Translations under genes and position numbers: made by a program
The notes under the pieces: model-generated
The model's database searches: none
What the model was told of the DNA's origin: nothing
Seen by the model: the letters and a program-made list of their open reading frames with translations, nothing else
In this document: positions 1-7,655 of the stretch, one piece after another
How positions within the stretch are numbered: position 1 is the first letter of the stretch
Layout of the letters: every line of letters begins with the position of its first letter
DNA from: an uncultured Ureaplasma sp.
GTDB lineage: Bacteria; Bacillota_I; Bacilli_A; Mycoplasmatales; Mycoplasmoidaceae
Reading direction: 5' to 3'
NCBI GenBank assembly: GCA_902782585.1
Contig: CACZNK010000044.1
Span: 1 to 8,753, forward strand
Length of the DNA: 8,753 nt

Positions 1-765
1 AATGATAAACTACAAATTGGTAAATACCAATTATGTTTTATTAATGCACCTATGGTTCATTGACCAGAAGTTATAGTTAGTTATGAAATATCAACTAAAA
101 CATTATTTACTGCTGATGGATTTGGTAAGTTTGGTGCATTAGATTGTAATGAAGACTGGACTTGTGAGGCTAGAAGATATTATTTTAATATTGTTGGTAA
201 ATTTGGCATCCAAGTTCAATCATTATTAAATAAGATTAAAGATCTACCTATTAATAGAATTTGTCCATTACATGGACCAATATTGGATAAGGATTTATCT
301 AAATATATTAATTTATATAAAATTTGATCATCATATGAATCTGAAAAGGAACAAACTATTATATTTTATACAAGTGTATATCAACATACTAAACTAGCTG
401 CTGAATATTTGGCTAATAAGTTAAACTGTGAAATCATTAATTTAATGCAATATGATATGTCAGAAGCTATTGAAAAAGCTTTTGAATATAAAAATATTGT
501 TTTAGCTACTACAACATATAATGCAGGAATATTTCCATGTATGCAAAACTTTATTAATCTATGAAGCGAAAAAAATTGACAAAAGAAGAATATTGCTATT
601 ATTGGTAATGGTACATGAGCACCGATTGCTAGTGATGTTATTAAAAAACAAATTAGTTCATTAAAAAATATGATTATTTTAGAACCAATAGTAAATATTA
701 GATCATCATTAAATAATGAGAACTATAAACAATTAGACCAATTGGTTAGTTTAATGAAAAAATAA
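1..765 (+). CDS. FprA-family A-type flavoprotein (flavodiiron protein), 5'-truncated by the window
   Basis: Flavodiiron proteins use a diiron centre in a metallo-beta-lactamase-like domain and an FMN in a flavodoxin domain to reduce O2 to water or NO to N2O in the cytoplasm. The frame is open from base 1 to TAA at 763-765, giving 254 visible residues; the N-terminal part with the HxExDH metal motif lies outside the window. Three expected later metal ligands are seen: His20 in APMVHWPE, Asp39 in LFTADGFGKFG and His91 in CPLHGPI. From about residue 111 a flavodoxin domain follows, with the FMN-phosphate loop YTSVYQHT, then TTTYNAG and GNGTWAP. It ends at the flavodoxin domain, with no rubredoxin or reductase module fused. 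Trp in HWPE is TGA, while another Trp is TGG. The electron donor is unknown; the reductase at 6720 is a candidate by function only. Family assignment is firm, but O2 versus NO preference cannot be read from the sequence. Confidence 0.9.
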
Positions 766-766
766 T

Positions 767-792
767 TTATGAAAATAGTCTAAATTTCATAA
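767..792. repeat. Inverted repeat just after the flavodiiron gene
   Basis: TTATGAAA (767-774) and TTTCATAA (785-792) form a perfect 8-bp stem with a 10-nt loop, starting one base after the stop codon. It could end or protect the 3' end of the flavodiiron mRNA, but the stem has one G-C pair and no T-run follows, so it is a poor intrinsic terminator. In DNA this AT-rich such repeats also arise by chance. Confidence 0.3.
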
Positions 793-798
793 CCAACT

Positions 799-804
799 TA
801 TAAA
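799..804 (+). promoter_or_regulatory. Possible -10 element for the small ORF
   Basis: TATAAA lies nine bases before the ATG at 814. If used, transcription would start about at the start codon, giving a leaderless or nearly leaderless mRNA; this agrees with the absence of a Shine-Dalgarno sequence. No convincing -35 box is seen. TATAAA is common by chance in this composition. Confidence 0.3.
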
Positions 805-813
805 ATCAAAATA

Positions 814-1008
814 ATGAGTACTGATACAAAACTTATTGGTAAAAAGGTCAATGTTCAAATAATTAAACCTAAAAATACTGATTCAGTACCAGTTAAAAAG
901 AAAAAATCAACTAGAGAGCTTTCAGTTGAGTTTAGAGATAAACAAGATGAATCTATCAAATCTATTAAAAACGAAGTAAAAAATCAAACAATTGAATTGA
1001 TAATTTAG
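814..1008 (+). CDS. Small lysine-rich hypothetical protein (64 aa)
   Basis: I do not recognise this protein. It starts at ATG 814 and ends at TAG 1006-1008. It has a lysine-rich basic stretch (PVKKKKSTRE, about residues 27-36) and a C-terminal half rich in alternating Lys/Glu/Asn with spaced Ile/Val, which suggests an amphipathic helix. There is no membrane segment, signal peptide or cysteine. It lies between the flavodiiron gene and the convergent asnA and overlaps neither. No Shine-Dalgarno is visible. A -1 shift near position 996 would extend it by 13 residues to a TAA at 1032-1034, continuing the helix-like character, so a sequencing error or a decayed longer gene is possible. It fills the only gap between two real genes on this side, but its short length in AT-rich DNA means it may not be translated. 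Confidence 0.5.
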   Translation: MSTDTKLIGKKVNVQIIKPKNTDSVPVKKKKSTRELSVEFRDKQDESIKSIKNEVKNQTIELII

Positions 1009-1041
1009 TTAAAATTAATAACTTAAAAGAGTAATTAAAAT

Positions 1042-2049
1042 TTACAATAATTTCAACTTGTTTTTAGAACAAAATTCTTTGTTCCTTTTATCTCATACTG
1101 AAGCTTGAACTTCGCCAATATGACCTTTTTGCAAGATGTACATACATAATCTAGATTGACCAATCCCCCCGCCAATACTTAATGGCAATTTTTTATTAAC
1201 AATTAGTTTGTGATATTCAAATTTTAATCTATTAGTTTTATTTGTTTTCATTAGTTGATATCTCATACTCTTATCATCAACTCTTATACCCATAGAGGAC
1301 AATTCAATGCAATGCTTTAAAACTTTATCATAAACTAATAAATCACCATTTAGTTTTCAATCATCATAATCTGGTGCTCTTGAATCATGAGGAATTCCAT
1401 TTGATAATTTATCACCAACACCAATAACAAAAACAGTACCGTGTTTTTTACAAATTTCATTTTCTCTTTGATTTGGTAAAAGTTTTGGATACATTTGTAA
1501 TAATTTTTCACTTGTAATAAAAAATACATTTTTATTAAAATTGACATCAATAATTTTAAATACTCTTTTAACATCTTTAATAGTTTTATCTAAAGCATCA
1601 CAAATTAATAAAACAACTTTTTTTAAGTATTTAATATTGCGGTCTGATATTTTAATATTTTTTTCTCAATCTCATTGGTCTACATAAAGTGAATGAATTT
1701 GATCAAGAGTCTCGTCTCTTCTAATGGCATTCATATCTGTGTATATGCCATCACCTACTTTAATGTTATATTTCTTTAAAACATAACGTTTTCATTTAGC
1801 TAATGATTGTATAACTTCTAATGTTTTATTGTTATCAAATAAAGGAGTAAAACTAACTTTTCTTTCAATACCATTTAAATCATCATTTAATCCAGTTGAT
1901 TGTTCCAAAAATATTGGTGCTGAAACTCGAAGCAAATTTAATTTTTTGGATAAATACTTTTGAAATTTATCTTTGATAAATTTAATGGCAATTTGTGTTT
2001 GTATACTTGATAATTTTCTATACTCTTTTTTATCTAATGAAAAAATCAT
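1042..2049 (-). CDS. asnA: Aspartate--ammonia ligase (asparagine synthetase A)
   Basis: AsnA makes asparagine from aspartate, ammonia and ATP through a beta-aspartyl-AMP intermediate. It is a cytoplasmic enzyme with a class II aminoacyl-tRNA-synthetase fold. The 335-residue protein matches the usual length of about 330. Visible family blocks are SAPIF and STGLNDDLNG near the N-terminus, SLAKWKR (W86), HSLYVDQWDWE, RAPDYDDWKLNGD, SSMGIRVD (251-258) and the class II motif-3 segment GGGIGQSRL (293-301), followed by HIGEVQASVWD. Several of these tryptophans are TGA. The ATG at 2047-2049 was chosen because MIFSLDKKEYRKLS lines up with the N-terminus of lactobacillal AsnA; a TTG 13 codons upstream would overlap the permease. 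It lies 23 bp after the permease stop with only a weak AAGAA-like ribosome site, so translation coupled to the permease is likely. Its 3' end converges on the small ORF at 814. Confidence 0.97.
1067..1084. repeat. Short hairpin at the 3' end of asnA
   Basis: GAACAAA (1067-1073) and TTTGTTC (1078-1084) pair perfectly around a 4-nt loop. On the + strand the stem is followed by CTTTTAT, so it could stop transcripts arriving from the small ORF or flavodiiron side before they run into asnA. It lies inside the last codons of asnA, so it may simply be coding sequence. The stem has only two G-C pairs. Confidence 0.25.
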
Positions 2050-2072
2050 ATTAATTTTTTTTATTCTTAAAA

Positions 2073-3644
2073 CTACGGTCTTTGTCAAATCAGCTTATTT
2101 GTATTAGATTTGTCATCAAAAATTTTTATCATTAAATCATTAATAAATGGTGAAATAAATATAAATACAATAAATGCCCAGAAAGTAATACCAGCATGTA
2201 AATTAGTTAAATTAAAACTGCATTTTGAATCTTGAAATAATCCTCATGGTGCTAAATCATTTTTGCTTGAAGCAAAAAATGATTGATAACCATATGAGTA
2301 TAAGCAAATAAATCCAAAAACACTAAATGCACCAATTGTTCCAACTATTGAGAAAATATGAAATCCTTTAATTTTATTAACAGTTACCTTTTTGGTAAAT
2401 CGATTAATAAATCCACCTAATACAATTATTCCATAAACTAAATAAAAAGCTGTAACATTAGCTTCTGAAAAACCATCAATAATTTGATCAGTATTTAAAA
2501 TAATTGAAGAAATACCAACACCTAAAATAATAATTGACATAAATATCACATAATAAATAAATCCAGCAAATAATGGATCATTTGGTCTTACATTTTTTAT
2601 TTGTTTAGATTTAAATAATAAATTTTCATCACATGCTGCTTGTAATGCTCTAATTCCGCCAAATATTACACCATTAACAACACCAATAATGCATATAAAA
2701 ATAAAGCATGAGAAAATTGTACTACTAATTTGTATTCATTTTTCTTTATTGCTTGCTTTAGCAAAAACAGTATTCATTAATTCAAAAACATTACCTGTTC
2801 CACTTGTTATACATCCGATAGTAATAGCAATATTTACACATGAAATTAAGAATATAGCAAATATTATTGACAGTGGAACATTTTTTTTAGCATTATCAAT
2901 TTCACCACTAATACTACCAATTACTAAGTATCCTTCAAAAGCAAATAAGATACCTGGAATAGACATAATAATACCTTTACAACTAATTGGTTTAGTTTTA
3001 TCAATAAAATTATTAGCACCTGCATCTCATGCATGTTGAGTTCATAATCCTGAATTTGTATTTAGTATACCGAATATAATTCCTAAAAAAACAACTAGAA
3101 TTATCGGTAAAAATTTAAATAACGATAATTTTTGACTTAATTTACCACTAAATTTACTTGCTTTTCAATTTAAAAATGAAAATAATACAAATAATAATAA
3201 ACCAGATAACATAATGAATAATGTTGTTAATCTACCAAGATTAATAGATCCAGAAGAATTTTTACATGAAGAATAAATATTAACTATTGCTTCACCAGCA
3301 AAGAAAACACATGCAAATGAAAGAATAACAAAATATATTGTTGGATAACCAATTTTAGTTCATCGGCCAAATCTTTTCCCACAAAAGCTTTCAGCTCAAC
3401 CACCTAAACCAGCATTTTTTACTTTGGTTTTGCATGAACATATTTCAGCAAATGATAAAGCCATAAAAAAAACCAAAATACTTGAAATTATTCAAGCAAT
3501 TAAAACACCTCATGGGTTATATCCATTTTTTAGAAAAATTCCAGAATTCTTGAAGAAGATTCCAATTCCCACAACATTACCAAAAATGACTATAATTGCT
3601 GCAATTAAACCCATTTTAGCTGCATTTTTTGATGAAACTTTCAT
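2073..3644 (-). CDS. APC-family amino-acid permease
   Basis: A 523-residue integral membrane protein of the amino acid-polyamine-organocation superfamily, expected to import an amino acid across the single cell membrane. It has about 12 hydrophobic segments. The first (about 11-31) carries GNVVGIGIF (22-30), matching the unwound substrate-binding helix of the family; the sixth region has ILFAFEGY (232-239) followed by the typical GEIDNAKKNVPLSI loop. The frame contains several TGA codons read as Trp and ends in TAG at 2073-2075. The ATG at 3642-3644 is preceded by a good ribosome site (AAAAGGA, 5 nt spacing) and begins directly before the first membrane helix. asnA follows 23 bp downstream on the same strand, so an amino acid linked to asparagine or aspartate metabolism is a reasonable substrate guess; the sequence alone does not set specificity. 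Confidence 0.93.
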
Positions 3645-3672
3645 ATATTTCCTTTTTTGAGTTAATCAATAT

Positions 3673-3678
3673 TTTATA
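3673..3678 (-). promoter_or_regulatory. Possible -10 element of the permease-asnA unit
   Basis: On the minus strand TATAAA, extended to TATAAAAT, lies 28 bases before the permease ATG. It would give a leader of roughly 20 nt that includes the AAAAGGA ribosome site. The best -35 candidate (TTAAGG, 17 bases upstream) is poor. Several other TATA-like words lie close by, so the exact box is uncertain. Confidence 0.35.
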
Positions 3679-3864
3679 TATTGTATATATAAAAACCTTA
3701 AATTCTTATTTTGTTTTTTTAATAAATATATCTCGATGTCTTAATGTTAATATATGGTTTTTTAATTTTTTTATAATCATCAAAAAGCTTTTGCATTTTG
3801 TAAATTTAATTTAATTAGATATTTATTTCTAATTTTATTATGGTTATATATTACAACTTGTGGT

Positions 3865-3881
3865 TATCATTGCAATTGATA
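3865..3881. repeat. Imperfect palindrome centred on TTGCAA
   Basis: TATCA, TTGCAA, then TGATA after one extra T: a near-symmetric 17-bp site that abuts the hairpin at 3881-3903. It has the form of an operator half-site pair, but no regulator is known to me for it and there is no second copy at the other promoters in this window. Confidence 0.25.
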
Positions 3882-3903
3882 TGATTCCTATTGTAGGAAT
3901 CAT
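3881..3903 (-). terminator. Hairpin downstream of ftsH, possible terminator
   Basis: ATGATTCCTA (3881-3890) and TAGGAATCAT (3894-3903) form a perfect 10-bp stem with a 3-nt loop, starting 19 bases after the ftsH stop. It is the best-formed hairpin in the window and is placed where the hpt-ftsH transcript should end. On the minus strand it is not followed by a T-run, so it may stabilise a 3' end or terminate weakly rather than act as a classic intrinsic terminator. Confidence 0.45.
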
Positions 3904-3922
3904 TACTATTCTTAATTGTTTA

Positions 3923-6070
3923 TTAAACATAATTTTTTTTCTTTTCAAGAACTTCATTAGGAAGTTTTTTGTTTTTATGAATGTAATCAATTTGAGATTT
4001 AACGATAGTTTCTAATACAAGTAATGCATCAACGATTAAATCTAATTCTTTACGATTCTTTTCAATAATTTGCTTTGCTTTAGCATATTGTTTTTGAATT
4101 ATTTTTTCAACAACTGCATCAATTTTTTGGGCAGTTTGTTCTGAATATTGTTTAGAATATGGATTAATTATTCCTTCACTTGGTATAAGTTGTGTCATAC
4201 CTAATTCAGTCATACCTAATTGTGTAACCATTGATTTAGTAATCTTGGTTACTTTAAATAAATCATTAGCAGCTCCAGTAGAGATGTTTTCTTTACCATA
4301 AACAATTTCTTCAGCAGCTCTACCTGCTAATGTACTTGCAATAATCGCTAATAAATCAGATTTCTTTTGAATAGTAATTTCTTGCTTTTCAGGAGTAGAC
4401 AATGTATACCCTGCAGCTTGACCACGAGGAATAATAGTGATTTTTTCAACTACATCACTTCCAGGTAAATTCAATCCAACTAATGCATGACCAGCTTCAT
4501 GGTAAGCAATTTGTTTCTTTTCAGCTTCTGTAATTACACGAGAATGTTTTGCTGGACCTGCTATTACACGATCAATAGCTTCATCAATTTCTTCCATACC
4601 AACAGCAGTTTTATTATTTCTTACAGTTAATAATGTAGCTTCATTTAATACATTTTCAAGTTGGGCACCACTAAATCCAGGAGTTCTACGGGCAATGTCA
4701 TTTAAATTTACTTTTGATGAAATATTTTTATTTTTAGCATGAATTTGAAGAATCAATTCTCGTTCTTTAATGTCTGGTAAATTAATTTGAACATGTCGAT
4801 CAAATCTTCCAGGACGTAGTATAGCTTCATCTAAAACATCTAAACGGTTTGTAGCAGCTATAATAACTACTCCAGATTTAGTATCAAATCCATCCATTTC
4901 AGCTAATAATTGGTTAATTGTCTGATCAGCAATACCAGCTGAAGGTCCTACAACATCTGCTCGGCCTCTTTTGGCTGCTACAGAATCTAATTCATCAATG
5001 AAGATAATTGATGGTGCAGATTTTTTTGCATTATTAAATAAGTCTCTAACTCTTTTAGCACCAACACCAACTAGCATATCTTCAAAAGAAGAACCACTCA
5101 CTTGATAAAAAGGAACTTTAGCTTCTCCTGCTACAGCTTTTGCTAATAATGTTTTACCTGTACCAGGAGGACCATATAGAATTACTCCTTTAGGTACTCT
5201 TGCTCCCATAGCAGCATATTTATTTGGATTCTTTAAATAATCTACAATCTCAATTAATTCATCTTTTTCTTCTTTTAAACCAGCAACATCAGAGAATTTA
5301 TATTTACTCTTAGCAAGCTTAGCTTGTGATTTACCAACAGATCAAATTGATTCTTCCCCGCCACCTTGTAATCTAGACATTTTAGAAAAGTATCAAACAA
5401 ATAAACCAACAATAATTACAGTTGGAAGTAATTGTAATAAAATGTAACCAATATTTGATGAACTTGGAATTGTAGCAGTTGTTAACGCATTGCTAAATGC
5501 TTTATAAAGGATTATTAAATTTTTATCATTTAAAAGAGCCCATTGTTCTCCATTTTGTGTATAGTAATTACCATTATATTCAGCATATGATATTGATCAA
5601 CCACCTATATTCATATAATGAATTGTGGTCAATATTCCCTGATTATTTTCCGTTTTAATTTCACCAAGTTTAAAATAATCAACTAAACCAATTGAAAGTT
5701 TACCAATGTTTGTATTACTAATATATAAATGATATGAAGTTTTATTTCCACCTGTTACGTAATATTCAGCAGAAATTAAATCACTTATTTCATTTGATGA
5801 AGCTGTTAATTCTTTTCCTTTATTTCGTTCAATAGTAATCTTTTGTTTATTACCATCTTGTGCTAAACTAATCCTTGAAACATTTCTAACATTTACATAA
5901 TGATCAGTTGAGAAATATCAAATTAAAGTAATTATACCACCAAGAACTAGGATAAAAATAAATCACTTCAATCATTTTTTTGATGATCGACGATTTGAGC
6001 GGTTAGTATAGTTCATATCACTTTTATTTTTTTCTTCATTGTTTGGATTTTTTGTATTCTTGTCTGACAT
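3923..6070 (-). CDS. ftsH: ATP-dependent zinc metalloprotease FtsH
   Basis: FtsH is a hexameric membrane-anchored AAA+ protease that extracts and degrades membrane and short-lived cytosolic proteins. This copy is 715 residues. A charged cytoplasmic tail is followed by a first membrane helix (about 33-53), a long outside domain (about 54-205) and a second helix (about 206-228). The AAA+ domain has Walker A GPPGTGKT (300-307), Walker B IIFIDE (355-360) and RPGRFDR with its arginine fingers (419-425). The protease domain has HEAGH (524-528; catalytic Glu525) and a likely third zinc ligand Asp603 in TGAAND. The pore loop reads EDMLVGVGA, with Leu where E. coli has Phe. ATG 6068-6070 is set by a strong ribosome site (AGAGGGAAG) and by lying 4 bp after the hpt stop. 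Several N-terminal Trp codons are TGA, so under the standard code only the part from about residue 288 would be called. The long outside domain exceeds that of E. coli. Confidence 0.98.
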
Positions 6071-6074
6071 AATA

Positions 6075-6671
6075 TTACTTCCCTCTTAATCTTTTGTTTT
6101 CTTGTTTGAACTTCTTAAGTTCTTTTTTATAAATTGATTGTTTTAAAACACCAATATAAGGTAATCCCCGCATAAATTCTTTGTAATCTAAACCAAATCC
6201 AACAATGAATTCATTTTTGATTTTAAAACATGAATAATAATTATGTAATGTGATTTCATGTTGTGATGGTTTATCAACCAAACACATAATTGATACAGAT
6301 TTTGCTTTGTTTTCTAAAAGCAAAGTATCTTTCAAATTTGACATTGTTCAACCTGTATCAATTACATCATCAATAAGCATAACATCTTGATTAGCAACAT
6401 TAACTTTAAGATTTGCAATATGTTGACTTTTTTTAACTGAAGCTACACCACCATAATATGAATGATACTCAACAAAACTTAATTTAAAATCAATTGTTAT
6501 ATGCTTAATTAATTCTGCTAAAAAAGGAACGCAACCATTTAAAATTCCAACAATGACTAATTGCTTATTTTTATATTTTTTGTCTATTCACTTTGCTGCT
6601 TTTTTACAAGCATCTACAATTTGGTTATGAGTGAATAGAATTTTTTCACAACGATGATCAATTTTATTCAT
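6075..6671 (-). CDS. hpt: Hypoxanthine (guanine) phosphoribosyltransferase
   Basis: Hpt salvages hypoxanthine and guanine to IMP and GMP using PRPP, in the cytoplasm; mollicutes depend on such salvage because most cannot make purines. The 198-residue length is typical. Visible blocks are LVIVGILNGCVPFLAELI near the N-terminus, FVEYHSYYGG, the PRPP-binding loop VMLIDDVIDTGWTM, then CLVDKP and the C-terminal FIVGFGLDYKEFMRGLPYIGVLK. Trp in DTGWT is TGA; that position varies in the family. The ATG at 6669-6671 gives the expected short N-terminus before KILFTHNQI. No Shine-Dalgarno is seen, so initiation depends on a short leader from the divergent promoter at 6701-6708. ftsH follows after 4 bp. 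In many Firmicutes tilS precedes hpt-ftsH; here the upstream neighbour is instead the divergent reductase gene. Confidence 0.96.
6078..6086 (-). promoter_or_regulatory. ftsH ribosome-binding site inside the end of hpt
   Basis: On the minus strand AGAGGGAAG lies 7 bases before the ftsH ATG and is made of the last sense codons of hpt. It is the strongest Shine-Dalgarno match in the window, fixes the ftsH start and suggests translational coupling with hpt. Confidence 0.8.
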
Positions 6672-6700
6672 TTTGCTAATAAATATTATTTTAATTAATA

Positions 6701-6708
6701 ATTATAAT
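6701..6708. promoter_or_regulatory. Symmetric -10 element serving both strands
   Basis: ATTATAAT is its own reverse complement, so it presents TATAAT on the + strand (6703-6708, towards the reductase) and on the - strand (6701-6706, towards hpt). It is the only clear consensus -10 in the 48-bp divergent gap. On the + side only 11 bases separate it from the ATG at 6720 and there is no Shine-Dalgarno, so that mRNA would be almost leaderless. On the - side the predicted leader is about 20 nt. No good -35 is seen on either side. Confidence 0.55.
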
Positions 6709-6719
6709 ATTTTAAAAAT

Positions 6720-7655
6720 ATGTGTGATAAACAGTATGATGTTGTTGTTTTAGGTGGTGGACCAGTAGGTAGTTATTGTTCATTTTTAAGTGGCAATAAA
6801 GGTCTAAAAACCCTACTTATTGAAGTTAATGATAAGATTGGCGGCCAACCACTTAATTTATATGCTCATAAACATATTAAAGATTTTCCACTTTATCAAT
6901 CAATTACAGCTGCTGAACTAATTCAAAAACTTGATGATCAGTTGCAATCAACTAACAATGTTGATATTGTATTTAATGTAAATATTGATGATTTTGAAAT
7001 CAAAAATGGATTAATTTATTTACATGTAAATAAAGAACAAATTGTAACCAAAAACATCATTATTGCTACAGGAAATGGAATATCAAGGCCTAATTTATTA
7101 GATATTCCTGGTGCTAACACTAATAAAGTTAAATATATTATTGAACCATATAAACACTATGATAATAAAGAAATTATTATTTTAGGTGGTGGTGATTCTG
7201 CTGTTGATTGAGCTAATAACATTATTAAACATTCAACAGCTAGAATTACTATTATTCATCGTCGTGATATGTTTAGAGCATCAGGAGAAAATGTTAATGA
7301 ATTATCAAAAAACAATGTAAAAGTTTTATTAAATAAGCAATGTGTAAAGATTGATAATAATCATTTAATTATTAAGGATAATGTATCAAATCAAGAACAA
7401 AAAGTTAAATTTGATGAAATCATTGTCCAATATGGACAAAAAATGGATATGAATCCAAAAAAATATATTCAAAAACTTGAATGTTCAAATAATAACAAAA
7501 TAATTGTTGACCATAACCAAAAGACTAATTTAGAAAATGTATATGCAATTGGTGATGCTTGTTACTATAATAACCGACCATATTTGATTATTACGGGTAT
7601 GGGTGAAGCTGCTATTGCAGTTAATGACATTTTAATTAAAACTAGGAAATATTAA
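6720..7655 (+). CDS. Ferredoxin/flavodoxin--NADP+ reductase, TrxB-like (type 2)
   Basis: A 311-residue FAD- and NAD(P)H-binding oxidoreductase of the thioredoxin-reductase-like fold. FAD motif: VVVLGGGPVGS (8-18). Other landmarks are GGQPLNLY and IIIATGNG, the second nucleotide motif ILGGGDSAVDW (about 154-164), IIHRRDMFRA (about 179-187) whose arginines suggest NADPH preference, and the C-terminal FAD motif AIGDA (276-280) with GMGEAAIAVND. Thioredoxin reductases carry a CxxC pair just before GGGDSA; here that region has none, so it matches the YumC-type ferredoxin/flavodoxin reductases rather than TrxB. Trp164 is TGA, which splits the gene under the standard code. It heads an operon, its TAA sharing one base with the miaA ATG. 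Possible partners are a flavodoxin or ferredoxin feeding radical-SAM HemW, or the flavodiiron protein at 1-765; this is inference. Databases may label it thioredoxin reductase. Confidence 0.87.

Larger units (their letters stand above)
3645..3922. other. Non-coding spacer between ftsH and the permease
   Basis: This 278-bp stretch is extremely AT-rich and holds no convincing gene; a 61-codon open frame on the + strand (3629-3814) is low-complexity Ile/Phe/Leu/Asn and overlaps the permease start. The end near the permease carries a ribosome site and TATA-like words. The end near ftsH holds a strong inverted repeat (3881-3903) and an imperfect palindrome (3865-3881). A further 7-bp stem, AATTAGA/TCTAATT, lies at 3813-3834. 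No tRNA-like cloverleaf, rRNA or recognisable riboswitch was seen. Confidence 0.6.

Noticed and set aside
2050..2088. Upstream TTG start for AsnA
   Set aside because: It would overlap the permease stop, and the family alignment supports the ATG at 2047-2049.
2689..3039. 116-codon hydrophobic open frame on the + strand
   Set aside because: Exact antisense of the permease, whose APC motifs are clear on the minus strand; the hydrophobicity is a shadow of the membrane helices.
3629..3814. 61-codon open frame on the + strand in the ftsH-permease spacer
   Set aside because: Low-complexity Ile/Phe/Leu/Asn composition, no ribosome site, and antisense overlap with the permease start; expected by chance at this AT content.
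3813..3834. AATTAGA/TCTAATT stem as a terminator
   Set aside because: A single G-C pair per arm with no T-run; too weak to support in such AT-rich sequence.
3923..5209. Apparent short FtsH starting at a Met-like codon at 5209
   Set aside because: The frame continues upstream through TGA (Trp) codons to 6070 with membrane helices and a strong ribosome site; the short form is a standard-code artefact.
6075..6671. Trp in the Hpt PRPP loop (DTGWT) as an unusual substitution
   Set aside because: The residue after DTG/DSG varies widely in this family, so it does not suggest altered function.
6720..7655. Annotation as thioredoxin reductase (trxB)
   Set aside because: The CxxC redox pair expected before GGGDSAVD is absent; cysteines elsewhere are single and not so placed.
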